DNA of 64,000 bases from Halosimplex rubrum. Its GTDB lineage: Archaea; Halobacteriota; Halobacteria; Halobacteriales; Haloarculaceae. The notes beneath the pieces were generated by a model. That model did no database searches, had not been told where the DNA came from, and saw only the letters and a list, made by a program, of their open reading frames with translations. Made by a program: the position numbers and the translations under genes. Location of the stretch: NCBI RefSeq assembly GCF_013415885.1, contig NZ_CP058910.1:1-64000 (forward strand), read 5' to 3'. Positions within the stretch are counted from its first letter, which is position 1. Each line of letters opens with the position of its first letter. Positions 43,417 through 51,916 of the stretch are shown piece by piece.

Positions 43417-43880
43417 TCCGCGTCGTCCTGGCGGTCATCTTGACCGTCGTCCTGGTCGGTATCGCGATGCCGGCCATCGACCACGCCGCCGGCGTCAACA
43501 GCGACCGGCGGGTCGGGAGTATCGCCGAGCAGTTCGAGCAGACCGCCGTCGCGCTCAACGAGACGGAGGACCTCCCGCCGAAGGGCGTGCGCGGTCCCCA
43601 GCGGGTCCTCGAAGTCACGTTCCCGACGCCGTCGCTGACGGCCACCTCCGTGTTGCTGTTTCAGATCGAACGCGAGGGGACGCGCGGTCACAGCGTCCTC
43701 ACCTACCGGGTCGGGGGACGACCGAACCGCACCGTCCACATCGACGCTCCGGTCGTCAGCGCCGATGGCACCGATCTGGAACTGGGCCGAGTCTCCGGCC
43801 ATCGGACCTACATCTTCCGACTGGGACGGGTGTCGTCGACGCGCGACCCGATCGTCCGGGTCCACCGCGTCGGCGGGTGA
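43413..43880 (+). CDS. Pilus-locus membrane-anchored protein (DUF7311-like)
   Basis: A 155-residue protein with an N-terminal hydrophobic helix (RVVLAVILTVVLVGIAMPAI) preceded by few residues, as in pilin-like proteins, and a beta-rich soluble part. The GTG overlaps the stop of the coiled-coil gene. The hydrophobic start resembles a minor pilin without an obvious cleavage site; I recall such proteins as DUF7311. Confidence 0.65.
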   Translation: MIRVVLAVILTVVLVGIAMPAIDHAAGVNSDRRVGSIAEQFEQTAVALNETEDLPPKGVRGPQRVLEVTFPTPSLTATSVLLFQIEREGTRGHSVLTYRVGGRPNRTVHIDAPVVSADGTDLELGRVSGHRTYIFRLGRVSSTRDPIVRVHRVGG

Positions 43881-43926
43881 GCGGCTCCCGAAGCGTCGCC
43901 GTCACGGGATCGGCCGGCGTGTAGAA

Positions 43927-43936
43927 GTTTAAGACC
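43927..43936 (+). promoter_or_regulatory. TATA-like element of the pilB-pilC operon
   Basis: The AGTTTAAGAC region at 22-32 bases before the ATG at 43958 fits a TATA element for pilB and pilC. Confidence 0.5.
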
Positions 43937-43957
43937 GAACACGCGGCCACTCCCGGC

Positions 43958-45892
43958 ATGGCAACGGGACGGTCGGGGCTGTCGCTGGCGTCGGTCCTCG
44001 ACGCGGTGGGCCTGGACGGGCTCGTCGAGGACGACGGGGACGAAGACGCCCCGTGTACGTGCGATCTGACCATCGACGAGGGGGTGTTGCTGGTCGACGC
44101 GTCGGGGTGTGACAACAGTGGCGACCTGCGGGCCTCGCCCCACTGCCGGGCGGCCGTCGTTCGGGAGCTCGCCGACCACACGGTCGACGGGCTGGTCGTC
44201 CGGGCCAGCGGGCTGGAGTACCGCTACGGCGACCGGGCGCTGGACCTGCTCGGCACCGCCGGCCGGTTCGTCGATCTGCTGGGCGACCGCGACGAGCGCC
44301 TCGCCCGCGCGGCCGCGACGGACCCGCTCTCGGTCGTCGACGAGGTCGACGAGCGCGTCGGGCCGGTCGCCGACATCGCGACCCAGTCCGGGCTGGTCGG
44401 GGCGGCCGCCGGGGTGGAGACGTACGACGACGCGCTCGCGCCGACGGTCGGGCTCACGGTCGGTCACTACTTCGTCGACCGCGCCGTCGACGACGGCGCG
44501 CGCCTGCGGGACGTGACCGAGCTCTCGACGGGGTCGACCGCGCGGGTCTACGGCCGCGAGGACTCCATCCCGCTGTACTCGCTGGACGTGGTGGACGTGT
44601 CGCTGTCGGTCGCCCAGCGCGAGCTCCTGCTGGAGGGGTACGAGGCCATCGCGAAGGGGCTGGTCGAGGGCGACCGCCGCGCTTCGCGAGCGATCGAGTA
44701 CGTCAGCGACGGCGAGGTCGACCCGATCCTGACGGCGATCCTCGGCAAACACACCCAGGGCTACGGCGTGCTGGAGGACCTGTTCGCGGACCCGCGGGTG
44801 ACGGACGTGTACGCCACGTCGCCGGTCGGTTCGAACCCGATCCGCGTCGAGGTCGACGGCCAGTCGATGTCGACGAACGTCCACCTCACCGCCGAGGGCG
44901 GCGGGGCGCTGGCCTCGCGCATCCGGCGGACGAGCGGGCGGGCGTTCTCGCGGGCGGCACCGACCGTCGACGCGACCGCCGACCTGGAGAACGGGACCGG
45001 CCTGCGCGTGGCCGGCGTCACCGACCCGGTCGCCGAGGGCGTGGCCTTCGCCTTCCGCGAGCAGGCCGAGGACACCTTCACGCTCCCGGAGCTGGTCCGC
45101 AACGGGACGATGCCCGCCGAGGCGGCGGGCTTTCTGTCGGTCGCCATCGAGCGCAACGCCGCGGCGCTCATCGCGGGCACCCGCGGCGCCGGGAAGACGA
45201 CGCTGCTGGGCACGCTGCTGTACGAGGTCACGCCCGACACCCGGACGGTCGTCATCGAGGACACCCCGGAGCTCCCCGTCAACCGGCTCCAGCAGTGCGA
45301 CCGGGACGTGCAGCCGCTCCGGACGGGCACCGGCGGCGGACCGGAGATCTCCGCCGCCGACGCGCTTCGGACGGCGCTGCGGCTGGGCGACGGGGCGCTC
45401 GTGGTCGGGGAGATCCGCGGCGAAGAGGCCAAGGTCCTCTACGAGGCGATGCGCGTCGGCGCCAACGCCAACGCGGTGCTGGGGACCATCCACGGCGACG
45501 GCGCCGACGAGGTGTTCGAGCGGGTCGTCTCGGACCTGGGCGTGCCGCCGTCGTCGTTCGGCGCGACCGATCTGGTCGTGACGGTCCAGGCTTACCGCAC
45601 GCCCACGGGCCGCAAGCGCCGGCTGTCGGCCATCGAGGAGGTGATCGTCGGCGACGACGAGATCCGCTTCGCGCCGCTGTACGAGATCGAGGGCGACATC
45701 GCTCGCTCGACCGACCGGATCGACCGCGGTGAGAGCCGCTTTCTCGACCGGCTGACCGGGCCCGCCGAGTCCTACGCCGACGTGCGGGAGGCGGTCATCG
45801 AGCGGGGGGATCGACTGGAGACCATCGCCGGGGACGGGCGGACCTCGCCGACGGAGGTGGCCGCGGCCTACGCCGGTCGCGGCGTCGAGTGA
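43958..45892 (+). CDS. pilB: Type IV pilus assembly ATPase (PilB/GspE family)
   Basis: A 644-residue secretion ATPase that powers pilus assembly. The N-terminal domain includes CDLTIDEGVLLVDASGCDNS; the catalytic domain has P-loop GTRGAGKTT (about residues 406-414), Asp box VVIEDTPELPVNRL, Walker B ALVVGEIRGEEAK, and His box AVLGTIHGDGADEVFERV. All catalytic motifs are intact. Its stop overlaps the first GTG of the pilC frame, so the two form an operon. Confidence 0.93.
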   Translation: MATGRSGLSLASVLDAVGLDGLVEDDGDEDAPCTCDLTIDEGVLLVDASGCDNSGDLRASPHCRAAVVRELADHTVDGLVVRASGLEYRYGDRALDLLGTAGRFVDLLGDRDERLARAAATDPLSVVDEVDERVGPVADIATQSGLVGAAAGVETYDDALAPTVGLTVGHYFVDRAVDDGARLRDVTELSTGSTARVYGREDSIPLYSLDVVDVSLSVAQRELLLEGYEAIAKGLVEGDRRASRAIEYVSDGEVDPILTAILGKHTQGYGVLEDLFADPRVTDVYATSPVGSNPIRVEVDGQSMSTNVHLTAEGGGALASRIRRTSGRAFSRAAPTVDATADLENGTGLRVAGVTDPVAEGVAFAFREQAEDTFTLPELVRNGTMPAEAAGFLSVAIERNAAALIAGTRGAGKTTLLGTLLYEVTPDTRTVVIEDTPELPVNRLQQCDRDVQPLRTGTGGGPEISAADALRTALRLGDGALVVGEIRGEEAKVLYEAMRVGANANAVLGTIHGDGADEVFERVVSDLGVPPSSFGATDLVVTVQAYRTPTGRKRRLSAIEEVIVGDDEIRFAPLYEIEGDIARSTDRIDRGESRFLDRLTGPAESYADVREAVIERGDRLETIAGDGRTSPTEVAAAYAGRGVE

Positions 45893-47631
45893 GCATGGGC
45901 TGGAAAGTCGGGGCCGTCCGCGGACTCGCGCGGATCTACCCCTACGAGGTCGAGACCAGCGACGACCTCGTCGAGGCGGTCGCGTTCGTCGAGTCGCCGG
46001 TCACCCCCGAGACGGTCGTCCGGGCGGGGTTCGGCGCCGGCGTCGTCGCGGCGCTGCTGGTCGCTCTCGTCCTCCTCGCCGTCGGGAAGCTCCCCTATCT
46101 CGTCCTCTCGCTCCCGGTCGGGGTCGCGGTGATCCACGGCGTCCACACCGCGCCGACCGTGCTGGCGGGGTTCCGTCGGACGGAGGCGCTGGGCGACACG
46201 CCGAACCTGATCGGCCGGGCGGTCCTGCGGATGCAGATCCAGCCGGCGACCGAGACGGCCGTCGAGTTCGCCGCCCGGACGGGCCGCGGCCCGCTCGCCG
46301 CGAGCCTGGAGAGCCACATCGACCGCTCGATCGGCTCGCCCCAGACCGGACTGATCTCCTTCGCGGAGGACTGGGCCGAGGAGTTCCCGGCGCTACAGCG
46401 GGCGGCGCACCTGCTCGCCACGGCGGAGAACGCGCCGCCCGAGGAGCGCGAGCGGACGCTCGAACGCTCGCTGCGGGCGATCCTCGACGGCACCCGCGAG
46501 GAGATGGCCCAGTTCACCAGCGAGATCCGCGGCCCGACGACGGGGCTGTACGCCTTCGGCGTGATGCTCCCGCTCGCGCTGGTGGCGCTGGTGCCGGCGA
46601 TCGGGCTCGCCGGCGGGGCCGACGGCGGGTTCTCCCTCCCCATCGAGTTCTTCGTCCTGATCTACGACGTGGCGCTGCCGGCGGGACTGGTCGCGGCGAG
46701 CGTCTGGCTGCTCCAGCGGCGGCCCGTCGCCTTCCCGCCGCCCCGGGTGACGACCGCTCACCCCGACGTGGACGACCAGCGGCTGGTGGGGATCGGCGGC
46801 GGTCTCGCGGTCGGGCTCGCCGCCGCCGGCGTGACGGCACTGCTCGGGTTCGGCTTCCTCGCCCCGATCGCCGGGCTCGGGCTCGGGCTGGGGACCGCTC
46901 TCCTCGCGATATTCGGCCCGATCAAGGCCGTTCGCGACCACGTCCGGGACATCGAGGAGGACCTCACCGACGCGCTGTATCTCGTCGGGCGGCAGGTCTC
47001 GGAGGGCCAGGCCGTCGAATCCGCCATCGCTCACGCCGGCGAGCGCGTCCCCGGCGAGACCGGCGCGGTGTTCGAGCGGGCCGCCGGCCTCCAGGAGCGC
47101 CTGCACGTCACCGTCGACGAGGCCTTCTTCGGCGAGTACGGCTCGCTGAGCGACGTGCCGAGCCCGCGCGCCCACGGCATGGCGTCGCTGCTGTCGATCG
47201 CCGCCCGCGAGGGGCGACCGGCGGGGAGCGCCGTCGTCGCCATGGCCGACCACCTCGAGGAGCTCCAGGAGGTCGAGGCCGAGGCCAGGCGGGAGCTGTC
47301 GTCGGTCACCGGGACGCTGGACTCGACGGCGGCGTACTTCGGGCCGCTGGTCGCCGGTGCGACGGTCGCGCTCGCGAAGCGGATCTCCGACAGCGAGGGC
47401 ACACGGGCCGCCAGCGACCAGGTCGGACAGGCGCTGTCGGCCGACCAACTCGGCCTCGTCGTCGGCGTCTACGTCCTCCTGATGTCGGTGATCCTCACGA
47501 CGCTCTCGATCGGGCTGCGCAACGGGCTCGACCGCTCGCTCGTGGGGTATCACGTCGGCCGTTCGCTCGTCTCGGCGACGCCGATCTACGTACTTGCGGT
47601 CATGGGAACCGTCTTCGTCGTCAACCTGTGA
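45889..47631 (+). CDS. pilC: Type IV pilus membrane platform protein (PilC/GspF family)
   Basis: A 580-residue integral membrane protein with two related T2SSF modules and about nine helices. The first T2SSF domain (about residues 95-205) and the second (about 345-475, DIEEDLTDALYLVGRQVSEG) flank a central helix bundle. It forms the membrane platform that PilB turns. The GTG at 45889 overlaps the pilB stop; the ATG at 45895 is an equally good start. Confidence 0.9.
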   Translation: MSMGWKVGAVRGLARIYPYEVETSDDLVEAVAFVESPVTPETVVRAGFGAGVVAALLVALVLLAVGKLPYLVLSLPVGVAVIHGVHTAPTVLAGFRRTEALGDTPNLIGRAVLRMQIQPATETAVEFAARTGRGPLAASLESHIDRSIGSPQTGLISFAEDWAEEFPALQRAAHLLATAENAPPEERERTLERSLRAILDGTREEMAQFTSEIRGPTTGLYAFGVMLPLALVALVPAIGLAGGADGGFSLPIEFFVLIYDVALPAGLVAASVWLLQRRPVAFPPPRVTTAHPDVDDQRLVGIGGGLAVGLAAAGVTALLGFGFLAPIAGLGLGLGTALLAIFGPIKAVRDHVRDIEEDLTDALYLVGRQVSEGQAVESAIAHAGERVPGETGAVFERAAGLQERLHVTVDEAFFGEYGSLSDVPSPRAHGMASLLSIAAREGRPAGSAVVAMADHLEELQEVEAEARRELSSVTGTLDSTAAYFGPLVAGATVALAKRISDSEGTRAASDQVGQALSADQLGLVVGVYVLLMSVILTTLSIGLRNGLDRSLVGYHVGRSLVSATPIYVLAVMGTVFVVNL

Positions 47632-47696
47632 CCGCCCCGGTCGGAGCCGGCCGCACCTCCCCGTGGGACCGGTCCGGGCCCAACCCCTCGCGTTGC

Positions 47697-47705
47697 TATT
47701 TAAAT
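47697..47705 (+). promoter_or_regulatory. TATA box of the pilin-like pair
   Basis: TATTTAAAT lies 24-32 bases before the ATG at 47729, so the two pilin-like genes can be expressed separately from pilB-pilC. Confidence 0.65.
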
Positions 47706-47728
47706 GCGATGACGGGACCAAACCGGGT

Positions 47729-48274
47729 ATGGAGCTGGAGTCGCCGGCCGACGCGTGGTACGTGTGGTTCGGCGTCGCGCTGGTGAGCCTGGCGTTCGTC
47801 GGGGTGGTCGCGTCGTTCCCGTCGGAGCCGCCGCCGGACACCGCCGAGGCGGCCGACGCTATCGACCGCGTGACCGCCAGCGGCTACAACGCGACGGCCG
47901 AGTACGAGCACAACGCCGACCGCTGGTACGTCGCCAACAAGACGATCGTCATGAAAAACGACGGCGGCACCACGCGGGCCAGCCTCTCGTACGCTCGGGT
48001 GGTTCCCGTGTGGGCCGACCGGGGGAGCGAAGAGCTCAGGGCGGTCCTGGAGGGGGAGTCGGTCGCCAGTCAGTACCACGGGGAGCCCCCGTCCTCGTCG
48101 TCGGGTCCGCTGACGCCCAGAGAGGAGTTCAGGCGCGACGTCGCCAACGCCTCGGAGTTCGCCGAGCGGAGCGTCGACGACCCGTCGGTCCCGAAGTGGC
48201 GTATCGCGGACGGGCGGCTCGTCGTCAGACACGTCAAATGGGGTGAGTACCGTGCGACGCTGGTCGCGGCGTGA
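47729..48274 (+). CDS. Pilin-like protein (DUF7283-like)
   Basis: A 181-residue protein with one N-terminal hydrophobic helix (WYVWFGVALVSLAFVGVVAS) and a soluble domain (YEHNADRWYVANKTIVMKND) with N-glycosylation sequons. The layout and place after pilC match haloarchaeal minor pilin-like proteins (DUF7283 in my recollection). The next gene overlaps its end by 32 bases. Confidence 0.68.
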   Translation: MELESPADAWYVWFGVALVSLAFVGVVASFPSEPPPDTAEAADAIDRVTASGYNATAEYEHNADRWYVANKTIVMKNDGGTTRASLSYARVVPVWADRGSEELRAVLEGESVASQYHGEPPSSSSGPLTPREEFRRDVANASEFAERSVDDPSVPKWRIADGRLVVRHVKWGEYRATLVAA

Positions 48275-48812
48275 CTCGGGCCAGACAGAGCCGCTGGGGG
48301 CGCTGATCGCCGTCGCCGCGATGGCGATCGCGCTCAGCCTCTACGCCGGGTACGCCACCGACGTGCTGCCGGGCAGTCAGGACCGCGAGGTGGCCGAGTC
48401 GGCCATCGACGACGTGTGGAACAAGCTCCAGGACTCGGGCGTCTATCCGTCGGAAAAGGAGCTGGAGACGCTGTACGGCCCCTCGTCGTCGCCCGGGCCC
48501 GGCCCGTCCGGGCTCCCGGAGGGGTACTACGTCTACATCAATATCACCAGGACCGAGGTCGGTGACGGGGAGAGACAGGCGCTGTTCGTCTACGACAACC
48601 CCGATCCGTCGGTCCCGCACGAGGAGAACGTCCGGCACATCGTCTACGGGCCCCAGGGCGACCACGACCACGAGGACGTTCGCAGCGAAGTCAGGGATTC
48701 AGGCATGGGTATTCCCGACAGCGCGAGCACGGCGAGCCGTCCGATCCCGATCCAGCGCGGTGCCGGCGACGTGGTCGCCGGCCGCCTGCATGTCGCGGCG
48801 TGGGAGCAGTGA
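48243..48812 (+). CDS. Pilin-like protein (DUF7285-like)
   Basis: A 189-residue protein: a basic start, then DSGQTEPLGALIAVAAMAIA, a hydrophobic helix with a charged Q-T/V-E-P-L motif like prepilins, and an acidic soluble domain (EGYYVYINITRTEVGDGERQ). It overlaps the preceding gene by 32 bases in another frame, so the pair is translationally coupled. It is probably a minor pilin. Confidence 0.68.
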   Translation: MSTVRRWSRRDSGQTEPLGALIAVAAMAIALSLYAGYATDVLPGSQDREVAESAIDDVWNKLQDSGVYPSEKELETLYGPSSSPGPGPSGLPEGYYVYINITRTEVGDGERQALFVYDNPDPSVPHEENVRHIVYGPQGDHDHEDVRSEVRDSGMGIPDSASTASRPIPIQRGAGDVVAGRLHVAAWEQ

Positions 48813-48878
48813 CGTGCGGCGGCGTTCGCTCGGACGGCTGGGTCCGACGAGTGTCCGGCCGGCGAGGGATGTCTGACG

Positions 48879-48888
48879 TAAAATACAA
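48879..48888 (+). promoter_or_regulatory. TATA-like element of sepF
   Basis: The TAAAATACAA box begins about 35 bases before the ATG at 48914, the expected distance, so sepF has its own promoter. Confidence 0.55.
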
Positions 48889-48913
48889 ACCGACAGCGGC
48901 CGGGAGAGAGTGT

Positions 48914-49273
48914 ATGGGACTTATGAGCAAGATCCTCGGCGAGTCCGGGGGTAGCCGGCAGAAAGAGGACTACGTCGAGATCGAGAGCGACGGCGTCGAC
49001 GCGGGGGCGACGGCGGCCTCCCGACAGGTCCGGATCGCGAAGATCGGCGACAAACAGGACGTCATCGACATCAAGGACGCCGTCTACGACGGCGACGTGG
49101 TGATCGCCGACATCACGCGCCACACGACCCAAGACCGGACGATGGAACACATCACCGACGAACTCAAGCAGGTCGCAAACGAGGTCGGCGGCGACATCGC
49201 CCAGAAGGGCGACGACCAGCTCATCATCACGCCCCACGGCGTCGCCATCAACCGCGACCCGCTCGGGCAGTAA
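48914..49273 (+). CDS. sepF: Cell division protein SepF
   Basis: A 119-residue protein: a membrane-targeting N-terminal helix (MGLMSKILGES), an acidic linker, and the SepF domain (about 35-119) with VRIAKIGDKQDVIDIKDAVY, DVVIADITRHT and IAQKGDDQLIITPHGVAINR. In haloarchaea SepF anchors FtsZ2 and is essential for division. It follows the pilus genes but has its own promoter. Confidence 0.93.
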   Translation: MGLMSKILGESGGSRQKEDYVEIESDGVDAGATAASRQVRIAKIGDKQDVIDIKDAVYDGDVVIADITRHTTQDRTMEHITDELKQVANEVGGDIAQKGDDQLIITPHGVAINRDPLGQ

Positions 49274-49444
49274 CGCGCCGCCGCCCGGGAGTCGTCGACC
49301 GCCCGGTTCCCGCGGAACCACGCCGTGTCGGCCGCCGCGTTCGCGACCGGCGGGTCATCGGGGGCGACCCGCCGGTCGACCGGACGGTCTCTCTCGACGC
49401 TGTCAGGTGCCAGAAAGCATTTACCGGAACCGCCGGATTCCGAG

Positions 49445-49590
49445 TGTGACCGCCTCGCGTGAGGTGGTTCGGACAGGAACTGTGGAGTGGCCCTACCCAT
49501 GGCCACAGTTCCAGCGGCTCAGGCCGGGATACTTCGTGCTCGCCTCCGGGCGGGCGATGTGTGACAGTACGTCACAGCCGTATTTATGTT
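49445..49590 (+). ncRNA. Candidate structured RNA between sepF and the DUF5611 gene
   Basis: Four successive hairpins fill this otherwise empty 349-base gap (49274-49622): ACCGCCTC-GCGT-GAGGTGGT; arms GGAACTGTGG/CCACAGTTCC around a 17-base loop; a GCTCGCC/GGGCGGGC stem; and TGTGAC-AGTAC-GTCACA. A weak TATA-like CATTTACC lies about 28 bases before 49445, and the region ends in ATTTATGTTT. It does not look like SRP RNA or RNase P RNA. An H/ACA guide, antisense or leader RNA remains possible. Confidence 0.35.
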
Positions 49591-49622
49591 TGCCGCGCGC
49601 GGTCGCAACGGCGAGAACCGGT

Positions 49623-50015
49623 TTAGACCTCGTCGGCTTCGTCGGGGCTGTCCTCGACGGAGCGTTTCATCGAGTCGCGCCGGCTCTTGGCGTCGCGGCC
49701 GGTGGCTTCGAGCAGGAAGTCGTTTTTCGCGTCGACGGCGTCGGCCGCGGCGTCGGCCTCGCCCGCCGCGATGACCTCCTCGGCGGGGCGCTCCTCGAAG
49801 TCGACCGCGAGCTTGTCCTTCTTGCCGCTGTATTCGACCGTGCCGGCGGTGATACGCGTGAACACCGGATTGTCGGGATCCTCGACCACGTGCAGGTCAC
49901 TCCCCTTGAATTCCTCGGTGGTCGAGATGGTTCCGAAGTAGTCCTCGATCGTCGCCTCCATGTCTTCGATGCGATCTTCGAGGTGCTCTCCCCGTCGCAT
50001 CTTGTACTCCCGCAT
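49623..50015 (-). CDS. DUF5611-type conserved protein
   Basis: A 130-residue protein: MREYKMRRGEHLEDRIEDME, then a segment around FKGSDLHVVEDPDNPVFTRI, TAGTVEYSGKKDKLAVDFEE and an acidic tail. It is a known conserved haloarchaeal family (DUF5611 in my recollection) without assigned function. The compact size and charge suggest a cytoplasmic partner protein. Confidence 0.72.
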   Translation of the reverse strand: MREYKMRRGEHLEDRIEDMEATIEDYFGTISTTEEFKGSDLHVVEDPDNPVFTRITAGTVEYSGKKDKLAVDFEERPAEEVIAAGEADAAADAVDAKNDFLLEATGRDAKSRRDSMKRSVEDSPDEADEV

Positions 50016-50184
50016 GGGCGACCCTTTGCGAGCACCGTTCTTACCTTTTTCGAGCGCGCGGAGCCACGCTCCCGGCGACCCCGACTGGGGCCGGACGGCG
50101 CCGCCGCTCGGTACCGCGGTCGCGGTCCTGAGTCGACGGCTGGGCCGAGTTCGAACGGCGGTGGGCGCTCGGACGGCCGAGCCG

Positions 50185-51393
50185 TCACTCCTCGGCGACG
50201 GTGTCGGCGTGTTCGAGGAGCGTCCCGCGTCGACACTCCGGACAGAAGTCGCCGGCGCGCAGCGAGGTGGCGTCGGCCTCCGTGGAGAAATCGCACTCCG
50301 AGCACTTGAACGTCCCCTCGGGGATGGTGATCGACGGCGTCTCCTCGCCGTCGAGCGATGGCCCGGCGGCACCGGGGTCCGTCGGCTGGTCGCGCTTGGT
50401 CTCCTCGGGCCAGTCGCCCATCGACTCGCCGCCGGTCGATGGCCCCTCCTCCTCGGGCCAGGCGCCGACGGCGCCGTCGTCGTCCGCCGTCCCACCGCTC
50501 GCTTCGTCGCTCCTGTCGCTCGCGGTGTCCCGCGAGCCCGTCGCGGAGGCGTCGGCGGGGTCGGGACCCGCCGACCCACCGTCCGAGGGGGACCCGTCGG
50601 CGTCGGTTTCGGTGTCGTCGCCGCCGCCGAGGATCTCGACCTCGGAGGTCTCGCCGGCGCGTTCGGCCGGGTCCGACGGCTCGTCGGGCCACTCACCGGG
50701 GTCGCGGTCGTCGTCGGCCGCGTCCGACCGTCGCTCGTCGGCGGTCGCATCGCCGTCGTCGCCGGCGTCTCCCTCGTCACCGGCGGGTCGCTCGGCTTCG
50801 GGCTCCTCCTCGTCGGGCCACTCGCCGGGGTCGCGGTCGTCGCCCTCGTCGTCGCCGATGATGACCGCGTCGTCCTCGTCGGCGTCGACCTCGGCCTCGG
50901 CGGTCGCCCCGCCCTCGGCGTCGGGGATGGTCGTCTCGGCCCCGCGGGCCTCGGCCTGGGCCGACGACTCGTCGGTGGCGTCGTCGTCGAGGATGACCGC
51001 GTCCGTGGCGTCGCTCCCGCCGACTCCCCCGTCGTCGGCGCCGACCTCGTCAGCGCTCGCGTCCGACACCTCAGCGTCGGCCGACCCCCCCGCCTCGGCC
51101 ACGTCGGCCGACTCCCCAGCGTCGACCACGTCGGCCGACTCCCCAGCGTCGACCACGTCGGCGGTGTCGTCGGCGCCCTCGCCGGGCGTGGCCTCGAACT
51201 CGTCGGCGCCGCCCTCGGGCGTCTCGAGGGTCGTCACTTCCTTGTTCTCCGAGACCACGCGGCTCTCGCCGCAGCGGGAACAGGTCTCCATCTCCGTGAT
51301 GGTGATGACGACTTCCGTCCCCTCCTCTTCGCGCTCCCGCTCGACGGTCGTCTCGCCGAAGCTGTGTCCCAGGAGCGAACACTTGATACTCAT
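50185..51393 (-). CDS. Very acidic linker protein with zinc ribbons at both ends (DUF7093-like)
   Basis: A 402-residue protein. The N-terminus (MSIKCSLLGHSF...CSRCG) and C-terminus (FKCSECDF...DFCPECRRG) each have cysteine pairs that bind zinc. Between them is about 280 residues of disordered Asp/Ala/Gly/Glu-rich chain. It carries four short copies of a WP-[DE]-E motif (GEWPDEEE, GEWPDEPS, GAWPEEEG, GDWPEETK) and a doubled VDAGESAD unit. The evenly spaced tryptophan motifs look like binding sites for a partner. I recall a DUF7093 name for this family. Confidence 0.68.
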   Translation of the reverse strand: MSIKCSLLGHSFGETTVEREREEEGTEVVITITEMETCSRCGESRVVSENKEVTTLETPEGGADEFEATPGEGADDTADVVDAGESADVVDAGESADVAEAGGSADAEVSDASADEVGADDGGVGGSDATDAVILDDDATDESSAQAEARGAETTIPDAEGGATAEAEVDADEDDAVIIGDDEGDDRDPGEWPDEEEPEAERPAGDEGDAGDDGDATADERRSDAADDDRDPGEWPDEPSDPAERAGETSEVEILGGGDDTETDADGSPSDGGSAGPDPADASATGSRDTASDRSDEASGGTADDDGAVGAWPEEEGPSTGGESMGDWPEETKRDQPTDPGAAGPSLDGEETPSITIPEGTFKCSECDFSTEADATSLRAGDFCPECRRGTLLEHADTVAEE

Positions 51394-51539
51394 TACCACG
51401 TGTTCGACCCCTCCGAACCATAAGCGTGCTGTTTGTCCGAACACCGAGCAGTCGTGCGGTCCGACACCCGCCGAGCGGGGGCGTCGCGACCGCCGTCGCG
51501 GGGGATACACGTAAGACCCGGCCAGCCGAAGGGAGTGGT

Positions 51540-51830
51540 ATGCAGGCGAAACCGGAGTACCGCGACCGCGACGACGCCGAGGTCGCGGTCCTGGACGCGC
51601 TGGCCGACCGGCGCGAGGAGGGAATGACCGTCTTCGAGCTCCGGTCGCGGGTCGACGTCGACATCGACACCCTGGAGACCGCCCTCGCCGACCTGAAGGA
51701 GGACGGGCTCATCGAGGCCCACCAGGAGGACCACCGCACCGTGATCGTCCCCGAGGACGGCGTCGTCGGCCCCGTCGACCCCGACGACGACTCGTTCATC
51801 GGTCAGATCCGCGAGAAGCTCCCGTTCTGA
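51540..51830 (+). CDS. Small winged-helix protein (DUF6432-like)
   Basis: A 96-residue protein: DDAEVAVLDALADRREEGMT, then VFELRSRVDVDIDTLETALA and DLKEDGLIEAHQEDHRTVIV, a clear winged helix-turn-helix. It could bind DNA as a regulator, but conserved haloarchaeal members (DUF6432 in my memory) have no known target. Confidence 0.75.
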   Translation: MQAKPEYRDRDDAEVAVLDALADRREEGMTVFELRSRVDVDIDTLETALADLKEDGLIEAHQEDHRTVIVPEDGVVGPVDPDDDSFIGQIREKLPF

Positions 51831-51916
51831 GCGCCCCGCCCTCGCTCTCGCCGACCCCTCAGCCCCGGACCCTCGACGAGCCCTCGCCGGTCGGTCCGGA
51901 CGACCCGTTGCCCGTC

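Noticed and set aside
49445-49590. SRP RNA or RNase P RNA in the gap after sepF
   Set aside because: The conserved S-domain helix-8 sequence of SRP RNA and the universal core segments of RNase P RNA are not visible.
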